Source: Sphingobacteriales bacterium (GTDB lineage: Bacteria > Bacteroidota > Bacteroidia > Chitinophagales > UBA2359). From it: a stretch of DNA of 64,000 bases. The notes beneath the pieces were generated by a model. It was not told the DNA's origin and did no database searches. It saw only the letters and a list, made by a program, of their open reading frames with translations. This document shows, piece by piece, positions 1 to 9,600 of the stretch (the first letter of the stretch is position 1; each line of letters opens with the position of its first letter). Made by a program: the position numbers and the translations under genes. The stretch is from the NCBI GenBank assembly GCA_016700115.1, contig CP064999.1, positions 3,844,001 through 3,908,000 of the forward strand, read 5' to 3'.

Positions 1-123
1 CGGATTGGGGAATTTATATTGATTTTCATAGGATACTGGTCATAGGGAATTTGTACAGACAAGATAAAGGATTGATTTTAGAAAATCAAAACAACTTTCA
101 ATCCCAAATAATAATCTACCGGA

Positions 124-2442
124 TTAAATTTCACAACTTCCTCCATGACAACTGATTGCGCTGTATTTATTTATAGACTCATAAATAGGTCTGGTTAATA
201 TTTCGTTAAAATTAACTAATTTAAAAGTGCGGTTCACAACGTGCCATTTATGCCAGAGATGCACGTCCTTCATGCAATAAATGGTTTTGTTGAGGTCAGA
301 CTTGAAATAATTCTTGGCAAATTTATGTACTCGTCTTATCCAATCGTTTTGCAAAAGCGTTTGATCTCTTCTTCCAATCAACTGCTTTTTGTCATCGGTA
401 ATATAAGACAAGGCTTCCCATAGATCACCATTAAAATAATGTAGCCCGTCAACAATCAGACCCGACATAAACATCGCCCCTTCCCCATATTTATTGATGA
501 TTTCCTGACTGTTTAACACAGAGGTAAACGGAGCTTGTACATAATCTTTATCGCCGAACAAAGAAATAAAAGATACGGCTGCAAAATTAGATTGATGATG
601 GTAAATATAACTGACAATTTCATTCAAATCATCAATAATTACCGTATTGCTGACATTGTGTTGTGTTAGGGAATTATAACACTTTTCCGGCTTTTTCCCG
701 CCTGCAACCCATGAGTTTTGTACAAGTTCAATCAGTTTAAGGTGCTTTACCCCCTGCATATCGTCTTTCACTATCGCATTCTCATCGTTTTCGCAAGGTG
801 AATACACAACATAATCAGAATTAGTAGATGACCATCTCGATTCTTCCAAACAATCAGGCTGATGTATTTCGAGATATTTAGCAGTTTCAGATTCTTTGTT
901 GAGTTGCATGATTCTGAAATACCGTTTGGCATGTTCGGGGTGAATACCTGAAGCGGTTTGTAAAATTACAGAAGCATTTCCCGAAGGTTTCACCGTAGTT
1001 GTTCTCGCAGCTTCATTTATTCCTATAAATTTTGCTACCTCAGCATTAGTCTCTTTAACAATTTCAGCACCTTTTAAAAGGATAGTTTCATTAAACAATT
1101 CTGGCCTTGTCATCCATCCTGTGATAGATATACCAAGCAAAGCCTCTCCGGCAACAATCCATTCCGTCTGCTTACCAAGGTAAGGAAAGTCAGTATATCC
1201 TGCTTGCAAGGTGCCTAGTATGGCAGCATATCGGCAAAGTGAATAAAATTTATCTTTGGAAAATTTACCTTTACTATCCACACAAGCGGAAGCATTCAAT
1301 TCATTAAGATTACAAAACTGAAACACCGCTTCAGATTTATCAACGATTTGCTCGTAAAAGTTAAATCCTATTTCAAAACAAGGGTTAAACATCTCATCTT
1401 CATGGTTCATAAAGACAAACCCAATATCATTATCACCTTCATTAAGGGCTACTAATTTTTTAAAATATTCCTCGCTAAATGTATTCCTCAATAGCCCAAC
1501 TGAATTATTACTCCTTGCTCTCCACGGAAAATTGGATCTCCAGTTACCCGTTTTAGCATAGAGCATGTCGTGGTCGTTTTCGTCAATAATAACATTCATA
1601 GCCGAACGTCTCACGCCTCCGGACAAAACAGCGTCAGACAAGTGCATGAATAAATCATAGGCAATTATGGTTTTAAATTCACCGGAATTGGAAGAAAGCA
1701 GTTCTTCTATCCGCTCTAATGACTGTTTCAAACCTTCATGCCCCGGTGCTTTAAACCCACCGGTTATAAATGCACCTTTTGGCCTGATTAATGAGTAATC
1801 AAACTTAATCTGACATTGATAATACTCTTCATAAAGCGAGGGATGCTTACAAAAAGAACTGACCAATACTTTAATGGATTCAGACCATCCTTCGATAGAA
1901 TCCGGAATAGTAAACAGTTTTACATCGTTTCCCCTTTTGTCTATATTAGGCAATTGTGATACGAACTTTTGCTTTAAGGAAACGCCAAGCCCACAACCAC
2001 ACAATAACACATAAAATCCACGGTTGAACACGTCCGGTGAATAAGCATAAGTGGTACAACAATTGTAAATTTTAGCATTGTGCTTGATTATTGCCTGTCC
2101 ACGAAACTGCAAATTGCGTTGTGATGATAAAAATTCCTTGTCGTAGTATCCTTGCTTTATCTCATCCAACAATGGCCTGATTTTTTCACCATACTTCAGA
2201 ATGTGCGTATTCAAAACTTTGTCACATGCTTCAGACCATGTTTCATAGCGCCCGGAATTTTCATCCCACTTGAGGTAGTCAGAATAAAGTTTTAATTCCG
2301 AAATAAATTCTTTCCCTTTTGATCTCTTCATTTTTGTTTCAATTTTAGATCTTTCATAGTAAAACTTGTTAAATAACCGGTGTTGATCCGGCGAAGCAGG
2401 AGAGAATATTCGAAAACTAATTTCCAATTCAATTCTGTTCAA
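124..2442 (-). CDS. nrdJ: Adenosylcobalamin-dependent (class II) ribonucleoside-triphosphate reductase
   Basis: Reduces ribonucleotides to deoxyribonucleotides in the cytoplasm with a B12-derived radical. The 772 residues match monomeric class II reductases in length and layout. NCCTTYAYS near residue 129 supplies the N-terminal redox cysteine. NPCFE near residue 353 fits the Asn-x-Cys-x-Glu catalytic motif, with the thiyl cysteine in the middle. The cysteine in FQFCNLNE near residue 375 fits the partner redox cysteine. The C-terminal CHGGSC is the shuttle pair. About 22 residues separate the last two internal cysteines, more than I would expect for the Lactobacillus-type enzyme. The frame opens with TTG; the first ATG is about residue 38, so the start is uncertain. 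No partner nrd gene lies nearby, as expected for a single-subunit enzyme. Family assignment is firm. Confidence 0.9.
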   Translation of the reverse strand: MNRIELEISFRIFSPASPDQHRLFNKFYYERSKIETKMKRSKGKEFISELKLYSDYLKWDENSGRYETWSEACDKVLNTHILKYGEKIRPLLDEIKQGYYDKEFLSSQRNLQFRGQAIIKHNAKIYNCCTTYAYSPDVFNRGFYVLLCGCGLGVSLKQKFVSQLPNIDKRGNDVKLFTIPDSIEGWSESIKVLVSSFCKHPSLYEEYYQCQIKFDYSLIRPKGAFITGGFKAPGHEGLKQSLERIEELLSSNSGEFKTIIAYDLFMHLSDAVLSGGVRRSAMNVIIDENDHDMLYAKTGNWRSNFPWRARSNNSVGLLRNTFSEEYFKKLVALNEGDNDIGFVFMNHEDEMFNPCFEIGFNFYEQIVDKSEAVFQFCNLNELNASACVDSKGKFSKDKFYSLCRYAAILGTLQAGYTDFPYLGKQTEWIVAGEALLGISITGWMTRPELFNETILLKGAEIVKETNAEVAKFIGINEAARTTTVKPSGNASVILQTASGIHPEHAKRYFRIMQLNKESETAKYLEIHQPDCLEESRWSSTNSDYVVYSPCENDENAIVKDDMQGVKHLKLIELVQNSWVAGGKKPEKCYNSLTQHNVSNTVIIDDLNEIVSYIYHHQSNFAAVSFISLFGDKDYVQAPFTSVLNSQEIINKYGEGAMFMSGLIVDGLHYFNGDLWEALSYITDDKKQLIGRRDQTLLQNDWIRRVHKFAKNYFKSDLNKTIYCMKDVHLWHKWHVVNRTFKLVNFNEILTRPIYESINKYSAISCHGGSCEI

Positions 2443-2675
2443 AGATAAGAAAGTGCTTTGTCATAGAAAAGCAATTTTTAAATAAAGTTCTGCAAAGTAA
2501 AAGCTTATTTGACATGATTTGATTTTAACTTTTCCACAAACTAACATCTCAATTCTTGTCTTGTGATAATTGCTTTAAATGGTTTTTAAAATGCTGTCTT
2601 TCAAACTGTTCATTAATAAGTCAGATTGAATTATTTCAAAGTAACTATAAACAGATTAGACCAATATTCTTTTGA

Positions 2676-2699
2676 AGTTCATTGTGTACAAAATGAACT
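2676..2699. promoter_or_regulatory. 24-bp near-perfect dyad upstream of the reductase gene
   Basis: AGTTCATT at 2676-2683 is mirrored by AATGAACT at 2692-2699, and the centre TGTACA is also symmetric, so 11 of 12 base pairs match. It lies in the 367-bp gap between the two minus-strand genes, about 235 bp upstream of the reductase start. It could be an operator or a small hairpin. I know of no regulator with this site. The rest of 2443-2740 shows no gene. Confidence 0.35.
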
Positions 2700-2739
2700 A
2701 TGAAATGTGTCTAATAGTTAAAATGATAAAATTTGCAAC

Positions 2740-2785
2740 AAAAGAAAGCCTCCTGAAGTAACTTTTCATATTCAGGAGGCTTTTA
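2740..2785 (-). terminator. Rho-independent terminator of the glycine-rich T9SS gene
   Basis: AGCCTCCTGAA (2747-2757) pairs perfectly with TTCAGGAGGCT (2771-2781). On the minus strand the stem is followed by TTTCTTT. It lies 25 bp beyond the stop of the 2810-6220 gene. The plus-strand side also has a short T run, so it may work both ways. Confidence 0.85.
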
Positions 2786-2809
2786 GCTAAAAACAGAAGA
2801 TTGATGGAA

Positions 2810-5800
2810 CTATTTCAAAGTTATTAGTTTGACCTTTTGACTAATGTTAAGTTCCGGAACATTAATATGGCAGATATAAACTCCTGATGGTAAATTCTGA
2901 CTATTAAAGCTCATTTCTAAGGGTTCATTCTTCGGTGCAGTTCCATCAAATAAAACAGCAACCGTTTTTCCGGAAAGATCATAAACCGATATTTTGACCA
3001 AAGTCGTTATAGGAACAGAAAACGATACATTAGTCTGATCTTGAAAAGGATTGGGGTAAACCTCAATTAAATTAACATTGACAGATTCTAAAGCTGACTT
3101 ACCTCTCCCTCTGATTTGTTTAGGCACCCAATACCATCCAATCACACTGTTATCATCTACGGTTCCGGGTAATCCGTCAGATCCACAATCTGAAACAGTT
3201 ACTGTGTACCATCCGGCCGGCAAGTTTGAAATTGTAGAAATGTTTGTATTTCCGGGAGGTATCCAAGCCATTGGAAATCCCCATTCGTATTGATAAGAAT
3301 TACCACCACAAGGATTTCCTCCTTCAACTATCAAGGAAATAGCACCTGTGTTTAAACCGCTATCAGAGGTGATATTAAAACTTGCGATGTTTAAGTCCCC
3401 TGCATTTCCTGATGGATTGGGGCTGTTAAATGTCAAAACATTTGCACCACATGGTCCTCCGCTCGAACTATCTGAAATTGTAACACTCCAACTTGATCCG
3501 CTACCATAAACAATGGTGATTTCATTAGTTCCGGTAAAAGTATGCTGAACCCAACCTGTTGTATTCCAATTGTAATTTATAGGCGCAGTTCCGCCATTAT
3601 GTGTCAAAACATAAACATGATAAAACACAGGAGGCCCACTGCCACTGTCAGCTTCAACTAAATTACCGGTCATGCCTCCGCTATTATTGACGGTTACTGT
3701 AAAAGAACAGGAAGCTGATTGCCCGCTTGCAGCTGAAACATTAAAAGTATTCGTAGTTGTGCCAACCGGAAAAATAAAACCGCTCGGCAATCCGGTTGTT
3801 TGAATTGTAGTAGAGCCTGTACAATTATCGGTGCCAATCGGAGAATCAAAACTTACAGCAGCCCCACATATTCCGGGTGAATTGTTAACCACAATTGGGG
3901 CGGGACAAATGATTGTTGGAGGTTCATTGTAATTTACAGTAACGGTAAACGAACAATTTGCAGTCTGACCGGTAGCAGCTGTTACAACGAATACATTTGT
4001 AGTTGTTCCAAGAGGGAAATTTGCACCACTGGCATAACCATTTGTTTGAAGTGTTGAAGTTGAAGCACAATTATCTGAACCGACAGGTGTTGTGTAATTT
4101 ACAATTGCGCCACATATCCCAATATTATTATTTACAATTAATGGCGAAGGGCAATTGATACTAGGATTAGCTGTATAATTTACTGTAACCGTAAACGAAC
4201 AATTAGCATTTTGTCCATTGGCAGCAGTTACTGTAAACACATTATTTGTAACACCGACTGGAAATAAAGAACCACTTGCAAGACCCGAAGTAAGTAAAGT
4301 TGATGCTCCTGAACAGTTATCATTTCCAACCGGAGTAGAAAAATTAACAACTGCACCGCAATTGCCCGGACTATTATTCACACTAACCGGAGGAGGACAA
4401 ACTATAGTCGGAGGTTCTAAATCGTTAATAGTAACTGTGAAAGAACAATTAGCTGTTTGAACTCCAGAGGTTACAGTAAAAGTATTTGTTGTAACCCCAA
4501 CAGGAAAATTATTGCCGCTGGACAAGCCTGCTGTTTGAGAAGTTGATGGTGTCCCACATTCATCAGTTCCGACAGGAGGAGTATATGTAACAACTGCACT
4601 ACAATTATTAAAAGCAGCATTCATTGTTATATTGGATGGGCAGGTAATTGAAGGTATTCCTCCACCTCCAACTGAAACAGTTACCTGATCTGATGAAGAG
4701 CACCCTCCTGCTATGGCTGTTAACGTATAAGTTGTAGTTGTGGCGGGAGAAGCTACCGGATTTGCAATATTGGGGTTGCTTAATCCTGTAGAAGGAGACC
4801 AAGAATAGATTACAGGAATTGACACATTTCCATTCAATAAAATATCATCAATATACCAGTTGTCTATATTCCAAACATTGCCGTCAAATAAAAATCTAAA
4901 ATAAAAAATCTGCCCTGCAATAACATTCAAATTTACATTAACTGTGTTTGCTGCAACATCAGCAGTTGGAGACAAAGTCCATCTGTCAGTCCAGTTAGCT
5001 TGATCAGTTGAGGTCTGAAGTTTGAGATTATAGGTGCCGGTAAAATGATCTACAAAATGCTTGAACGATAAATTAATTGTAGTATAATAGGTCGCATCAA
5101 CCGGAGATGACATAACCCAGGATGAAATAACGGTTGGATCACTACCAGAAAAATATCTGAATAACATTTCATCAGCAACGCCACCGGCAAAAGCTGTAGC
5201 ACTAATCACCCATCTGTTTCCATCGTTGGTGATAAAATTTGCAAAGTCAGAAAAAGAATTAGCACTATACAACGTCTGATTTCCAGATGGCACAGAAGCA
5301 CTCCCATTCAAAGTAGTGCTTCCACTACAATTAATAGTTACATCATTTCCTGCATTAACCGATGGAGGAATACAATAAGTTACTCTGATAATTCCTCCCG
5401 AACCAAATCCACCATTTTGAGAACTTCCAAGCAGCCAGGCAGTTTTCGCTCCTCCTCCACCTGCGCTGTAAGCGTTGCCAGAACCACCATTGCCACCTGC
5501 ACTGGCACCGGTACCACCATTCCCTCCAAGCTGTGATCCACCTGTACCACCTACTCCACCGGTCCCACCATTTAAACACAACCCTGAGCCAACAGCGCCA
5601 TTAGCTCCATTTCCACCAGATGCATCAGATCCGGCACCTCCTCCCCCACCTCCTGAAGCATGACAACTCCCGGAACCGGTACCATTTCCACCATTTCCTC
5701 CGTTTCGAGTTACGACATTTCCTACTGAAGCAGAAGCTTGTCCTCCACTCGCACCAGGGGTCGAGTTATTAGCAACACCCAAACCACCTTTCGCCATTAC

Positions 5801-6220
5801 AGTTGAAGGTGAACCAAAGTAAGTATCTCCACCATCTTTAACAACTGACGATGCATTACCACCATTACCGCCAATTCCAACGACATAAGCAAAGGTTTGT
5901 CCAGGACTAACAATCAAATTACTTTTAGCATAAGCACCTCCCCCACCTCCTCCACTTGATTGACCACTATTGTTTGTCCATCCGCCGCCGCCACCGCCGC
6001 CCCAACATTCTATTTTTAATGATGTTACACCTGTTGGAACTGTAAATGTCCCATTTGTAGATAACAGTTGAACTACCGGCTGACAAATGACCGGCTTTGT
6101 TAAGATTAAGCAAACGTAAATCAATACTGTTTTAAAGTACCGGTTAAGTAGAATGTCTTTCAGATTTATTTGTTTTCTAAGTAATCTAACTAAAAGTGAG
6201 TAGCAATCCTTCATAAGCAT
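2810..6220 (-). CDS. Glycine-rich, HYR-repeat T9SS-secreted surface protein
   Basis: Secreted 1136-residue protein. After a long N-region and hydrophobic core (VLIYVCLILT, ends near residue 47) comes a glycine-rich domain at about residues 50-280. It opens with TFTVPTGVTSLKIECWGGG and is rich in GGNGG-type loops. Next are an Ig-like segment, a jelly-roll-like segment at about 310-480, and four HYR domains at about 530-860, each starting near TCP/VCP/NCP and ending CSFTVTV. A cysteine-containing module of about 170 residues ends in WYWVPKQIRGRGK, followed by a T9SS type A domain (VYPNPF, DLSGKTV, LPSGVYICHI). The same tail occurs in the giant neighbour. Inferred role: adhesion or matrix. It has its own terminator. 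An alternative start is the ATG two codons later. Confidence 0.85.
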   Translation of the reverse strand: MLMKDCYSLLVRLLRKQINLKDILLNRYFKTVLIYVCLILTKPVICQPVVQLLSTNGTFTVPTGVTSLKIECWGGGGGGGWTNNSGQSSGGGGGGAYAKSNLIVSPGQTFAYVVGIGGNGGNASSVVKDGGDTYFGSPSTVMAKGGLGVANNSTPGASGGQASASVGNVVTRNGGNGGNGTGSGSCHASGGGGGGAGSDASGGNGANGAVGSGLCLNGGTGGVGGTGGSQLGGNGGTGASAGGNGGSGNAYSAGGGGAKTAWLLGSSQNGGFGSGGIIRVTYCIPPSVNAGNDVTINCSGSTTLNGSASVPSGNQTLYSANSFSDFANFITNDGNRWVISATAFAGGVADEMLFRYFSGSDPTVISSWVMSSPVDATYYTTINLSFKHFVDHFTGTYNLKLQTSTDQANWTDRWTLSPTADVAANTVNVNLNVIAGQIFYFRFLFDGNVWNIDNWYIDDILLNGNVSIPVIYSWSPSTGLSNPNIANPVASPATTTTYTLTAIAGGCSSSDQVTVSVGGGGIPSITCPSNITMNAAFNNCSAVVTYTPPVGTDECGTPSTSQTAGLSSGNNFPVGVTTNTFTVTSGVQTANCSFTVTINDLEPPTIVCPPPVSVNNSPGNCGAVVNFSTPVGNDNCSGASTLLTSGLASGSLFPVGVTNNVFTVTAANGQNANCSFTVTVNYTANPSINCPSPLIVNNNIGICGAIVNYTTPVGSDNCASTSTLQTNGYASGANFPLGTTTNVFVVTAATGQTANCSFTVTVNYNEPPTIICPAPIVVNNSPGICGAAVSFDSPIGTDNCTGSTTIQTTGLPSGFIFPVGTTTNTFNVSAASGQSASCSFTVTVNNSGGMTGNLVEADSGSGPPVFYHVYVLTHNGGTAPINYNWNTTGWVQHTFTGTNEITIVYGSGSSWSVTISDSSSGGPCGANVLTFNSPNPSGNAGDLNIASFNITSDSGLNTGAISLIVEGGNPCGGNSYQYEWGFPMAWIPPGNTNISTISNLPAGWYTVTVSDCGSDGLPGTVDDNSVIGWYWVPKQIRGRGKSALESVNVNLIEVYPNPFQDQTNVSFSVPITTLVKISVYDLSGKTVAVLFDGTAPKNEPLEMSFNSQNLPSGVYICHINVPELNISQKVKLITLK

Positions 6221-6577
6221 TTTGATTTAATTCAATTGTAAAGAATAGAGTATTTTGTTTCAACTATTGTTGTAAGGATTTCGAATTAATAAATACTTTT
6301 TTTAAAAAACTACAATGCTTAAAAGTAATTACTATCCTTTTATAAACACAACTTTTTAAAAAAATTTGACAGTAATAGACTTAAATGTTCAATGTTTTAC
6401 AATTATTTACCGTTAGAGCTATTCTTGCAATTTACAAATGACTATTTATCATTTTCATGATATAAATCCGGCTTGATCTTTAAAATATTTGAATTTGTAT
6501 TTTGCCGGCCATATTCAGTGTACAAATCTGATATTTTTGCATAGATATCCTTGTAATTTTAACGTTTAGGATTTAAA

Positions 6578-6622
6578 CAAAAAACCTCTTTGTGAAAAGT
6601 TCCATTCACAAAGAGGTTTTCA
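6578..6622 (-). terminator. Rho-independent terminator of the giant T9SS gene
   Basis: AACCTCTTTGTGAA (6583-6596) pairs perfectly with TTCACAAAGAGGTT (6605-6618). On the minus strand the 14-bp stem is followed by TTTTTTG. It lies 30 bp past the stop at 6652. The rest of the 431-bp gap (6221-6577) is AT-rich and shows no gene; it should hold the promoter of the 2810-6220 gene, but I found no exact TAnnTTTG box. Confidence 0.88.
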
Positions 6623-6651
6623 AGATGTTTCTTAAAAAGTTAAATATCTCG

Positions 6652-9600
6652 TTACTTAATGAGATAAATTTGTTTTTGAATGGCTGTATTCCGTTCAGGA
6701 ACGCTTAATTTACAAATATACAATCCAGATGTTAGATTAGTACCATCAAGTATAACTTTAGTTTCTTGATTTTCATTTACAAGTCCATTGTACAATAAGG
6801 CAATTTCTCTACCATAAAGATCGTGAAGACTTAAAACTGCATGTTCTGTTTGAGGTAATGTAAAAACTATGTTAGTGTTTGAAACAAAGGGGTTGGGGTA
6901 AACAATCAGGTTTTCTGAATCTATTGTAAATGAATCGGTTTTTCCACGACCTCTTATTTGTTTTGGTACCCAATACCAACCAACAACAGATTGCTCATCA
7001 CCTGAATTAGAAATTCCATCTGGTCCACAGTCAGTTACTGTAACAACATACCAACCACTGGGAAGATTACTGATTACAGGGCTATTATTACCAGAACCAG
7101 TTGACCAATAAGATGGACCTGACCAAGAATATTGATAATTTCCTGACAAACATAAATTACCACCCCCTACAATAATACTGATAGCGCCTGTGTTTTCTCC
7201 ATTATCAGAGACTATAGCAAAACTCAAAATCTCTAAATTTCCGGCAGGATCAGAATAGTTGTCAAATTGTAATTGGCTTTCATCACAACTGTTGCTGTCA
7301 GTTACTATTAAACTCCATGTTGCACCTTGTGCAAAAACAACCTGAATTTCTCCTGTTTGTAAGTAGGAATACTGAACATATCCATTTGTTATCCAACTAT
7401 AATTATAAGGTTGGACACCGCCGGTCAATGTAATGATATTAAGCTCAAAAAAAGTAGGGTTAACTTCTCCTTCATCTATATTAACTACAGTTCCAGTAAA
7501 GGGTTCACTTGCAACAGGTTCATTAACAGCAACATTTAAAATACAAATACATCCATTTGAATCGGTGGTTGTTAGTGTGTAACTTCCAGCACCTACGTCT
7601 GATAGATTTGATGTTTGAGCACCATTACTCCATAAATAATTATAAGGAGGTATTCCACCTGTAATTGTAGTTGAAATGCTTCCAGTTAACTCTCCATTAC
7701 ACTCAATATGAGTTGGTATAGCAGTGCAATGAATTGTTGTAGGTTGAGTCAAGTTTTGAGTACCTATAACAAAACAGCCACTATTTTGATCAGTTATGGT
7801 AACTGTATAAGAGCCTGCAGTTAATGATGATAAACTTTGATTGTTAGAACTATTACTCCATTCAAACAAGTAATTGCCTGAACCACCATTTGGTTCTGCA
7901 GTCAAAGTTCCGTTTGCTTCATCAAAACAACTTACTCCAAATCCATTAAAATTGCTTTGAGAGAATGTAACCATTAAATCTGATACTGTAATGTTAAAAG
8001 TACATTCAGTAGTTAAGTTGTTATTATCTGTTGCTGTATAAACTACTGTAGTGGATCCCATACTAAAAATAGAGCCCGGCAAATGAGATCCGATAAGGCT
8101 AACTAAATTGCAATTATCAGTAGCAGTTGGTTCGTCCCATGTTGGTTGTGTTAAACATGTGACAAAATCCTGAGGACAATTATTGATGACAGGTGCTTGT
8201 GCATCGTTTACTTCAACATTAAATGAGCACGAAGCAGTATTTCCAGAAATATCAGTAACTGTATAAACTACTATTGTTGTGCCTATATTAATTTGACTTC
8301 CGGATTGTATAGAACTGATAATACTTGAAATGTTACAATTATCAGTTGTTAAAGGGGTAGTCCAATTGACTATTGCGTTACAATTATTAAGATCTGTAAA
8401 TTGGATTATGTTTTCCGGACAACTTACAGTAGGAACTTGTAGATCATTTACAAGTACATTGAATGAACATGTAGCTGTACTGCCTATTGTATTAGTTACG
8501 GTATATACTACTACAGTGTTTCCTACATTAAAAGCACTTCCAGAAACAGCAGAACTGCTTATATTTTGTATGGCGCAATTGTCTGATATTGTCGGTTCTG
8601 TCCAAGTTACAACTGTAGAACACATATTAAATTCAGCAACAGTTTCAATATTAGAAGGGCAGGATATCAGAGGAATAAAATCATTTGTAACCAATACAAT
8701 TGTGGAACAGGTACCGGTATTTCCGTTTGCATCGGTTATGGTTAACACTACGGCATTTTCCCCTACATTTGAACAATTAAATACGGTGATGTCGGTGTCT
8801 AAGGTGAGTCCTCCGCAGGCATCGTTGCTTCCGTTGTTTACCGCATCTTCGGCTATAGTGGCGTTGCCGGTATTGTCTAAATCCACGGTGATGTTTTGAC
8901 AGACGGCTGTTGGTGGGGTGTTGTCTTCTATGGTAACAGTTGCGGAACAGATATTGGTATTTCCGTTTGCATCGGTAACGGTTAATACTACGGCGTTTTC
9001 CCCTACATTTGAACAATTAAAGGTCGTGATGTCGGTGTCGAAGGTCAGTCCTCCGCAGGCATCGCTGCTTCCGTTGTTTACTGCATCTTCGGCGATAGTT
9101 GCATTGCCGGTATTGTCTAATTCAACGGTGATGTTTTGACAGGTGGCTGTTGGTGGGGTGTTGTCTTCTACCGAAACAGTTGCGGAACAGGTATTGGTAT
9201 TTCCGTTGGCATCGGTTACGGTTAATACTACTACGTTTTCCCCTACATTTAAACAGTTAAAGGTCGTGATATCGGTGTCGAAGGTGAGGCCTCCGCAGGC
9301 ATCGGTGCTTCCGTTGTTTACCGCATCTTCGGCGATAATTGCGTTGCCGGTATTGTCCAATTCAACGGTGATGTTTTGACAGACTGCAACCGGTGGGTTG
9401 TTGTCTTCTACGGTAACAGTTGCTGAACAGGTATTGGTATTTCCGTTGGCATCGGTAACGGTTAATACTACGGTGTTTTCCCCTACAACCGAACAATTAA
9501 ATACGGTGATGTCGGTGTCGAAGGTCAGGCCTCCGCAGGCATCGTTGCTTCCGTTGTTTACCGCATCTTCGGCGATAGTTGCGTTGCCGGTATTGTCTAA

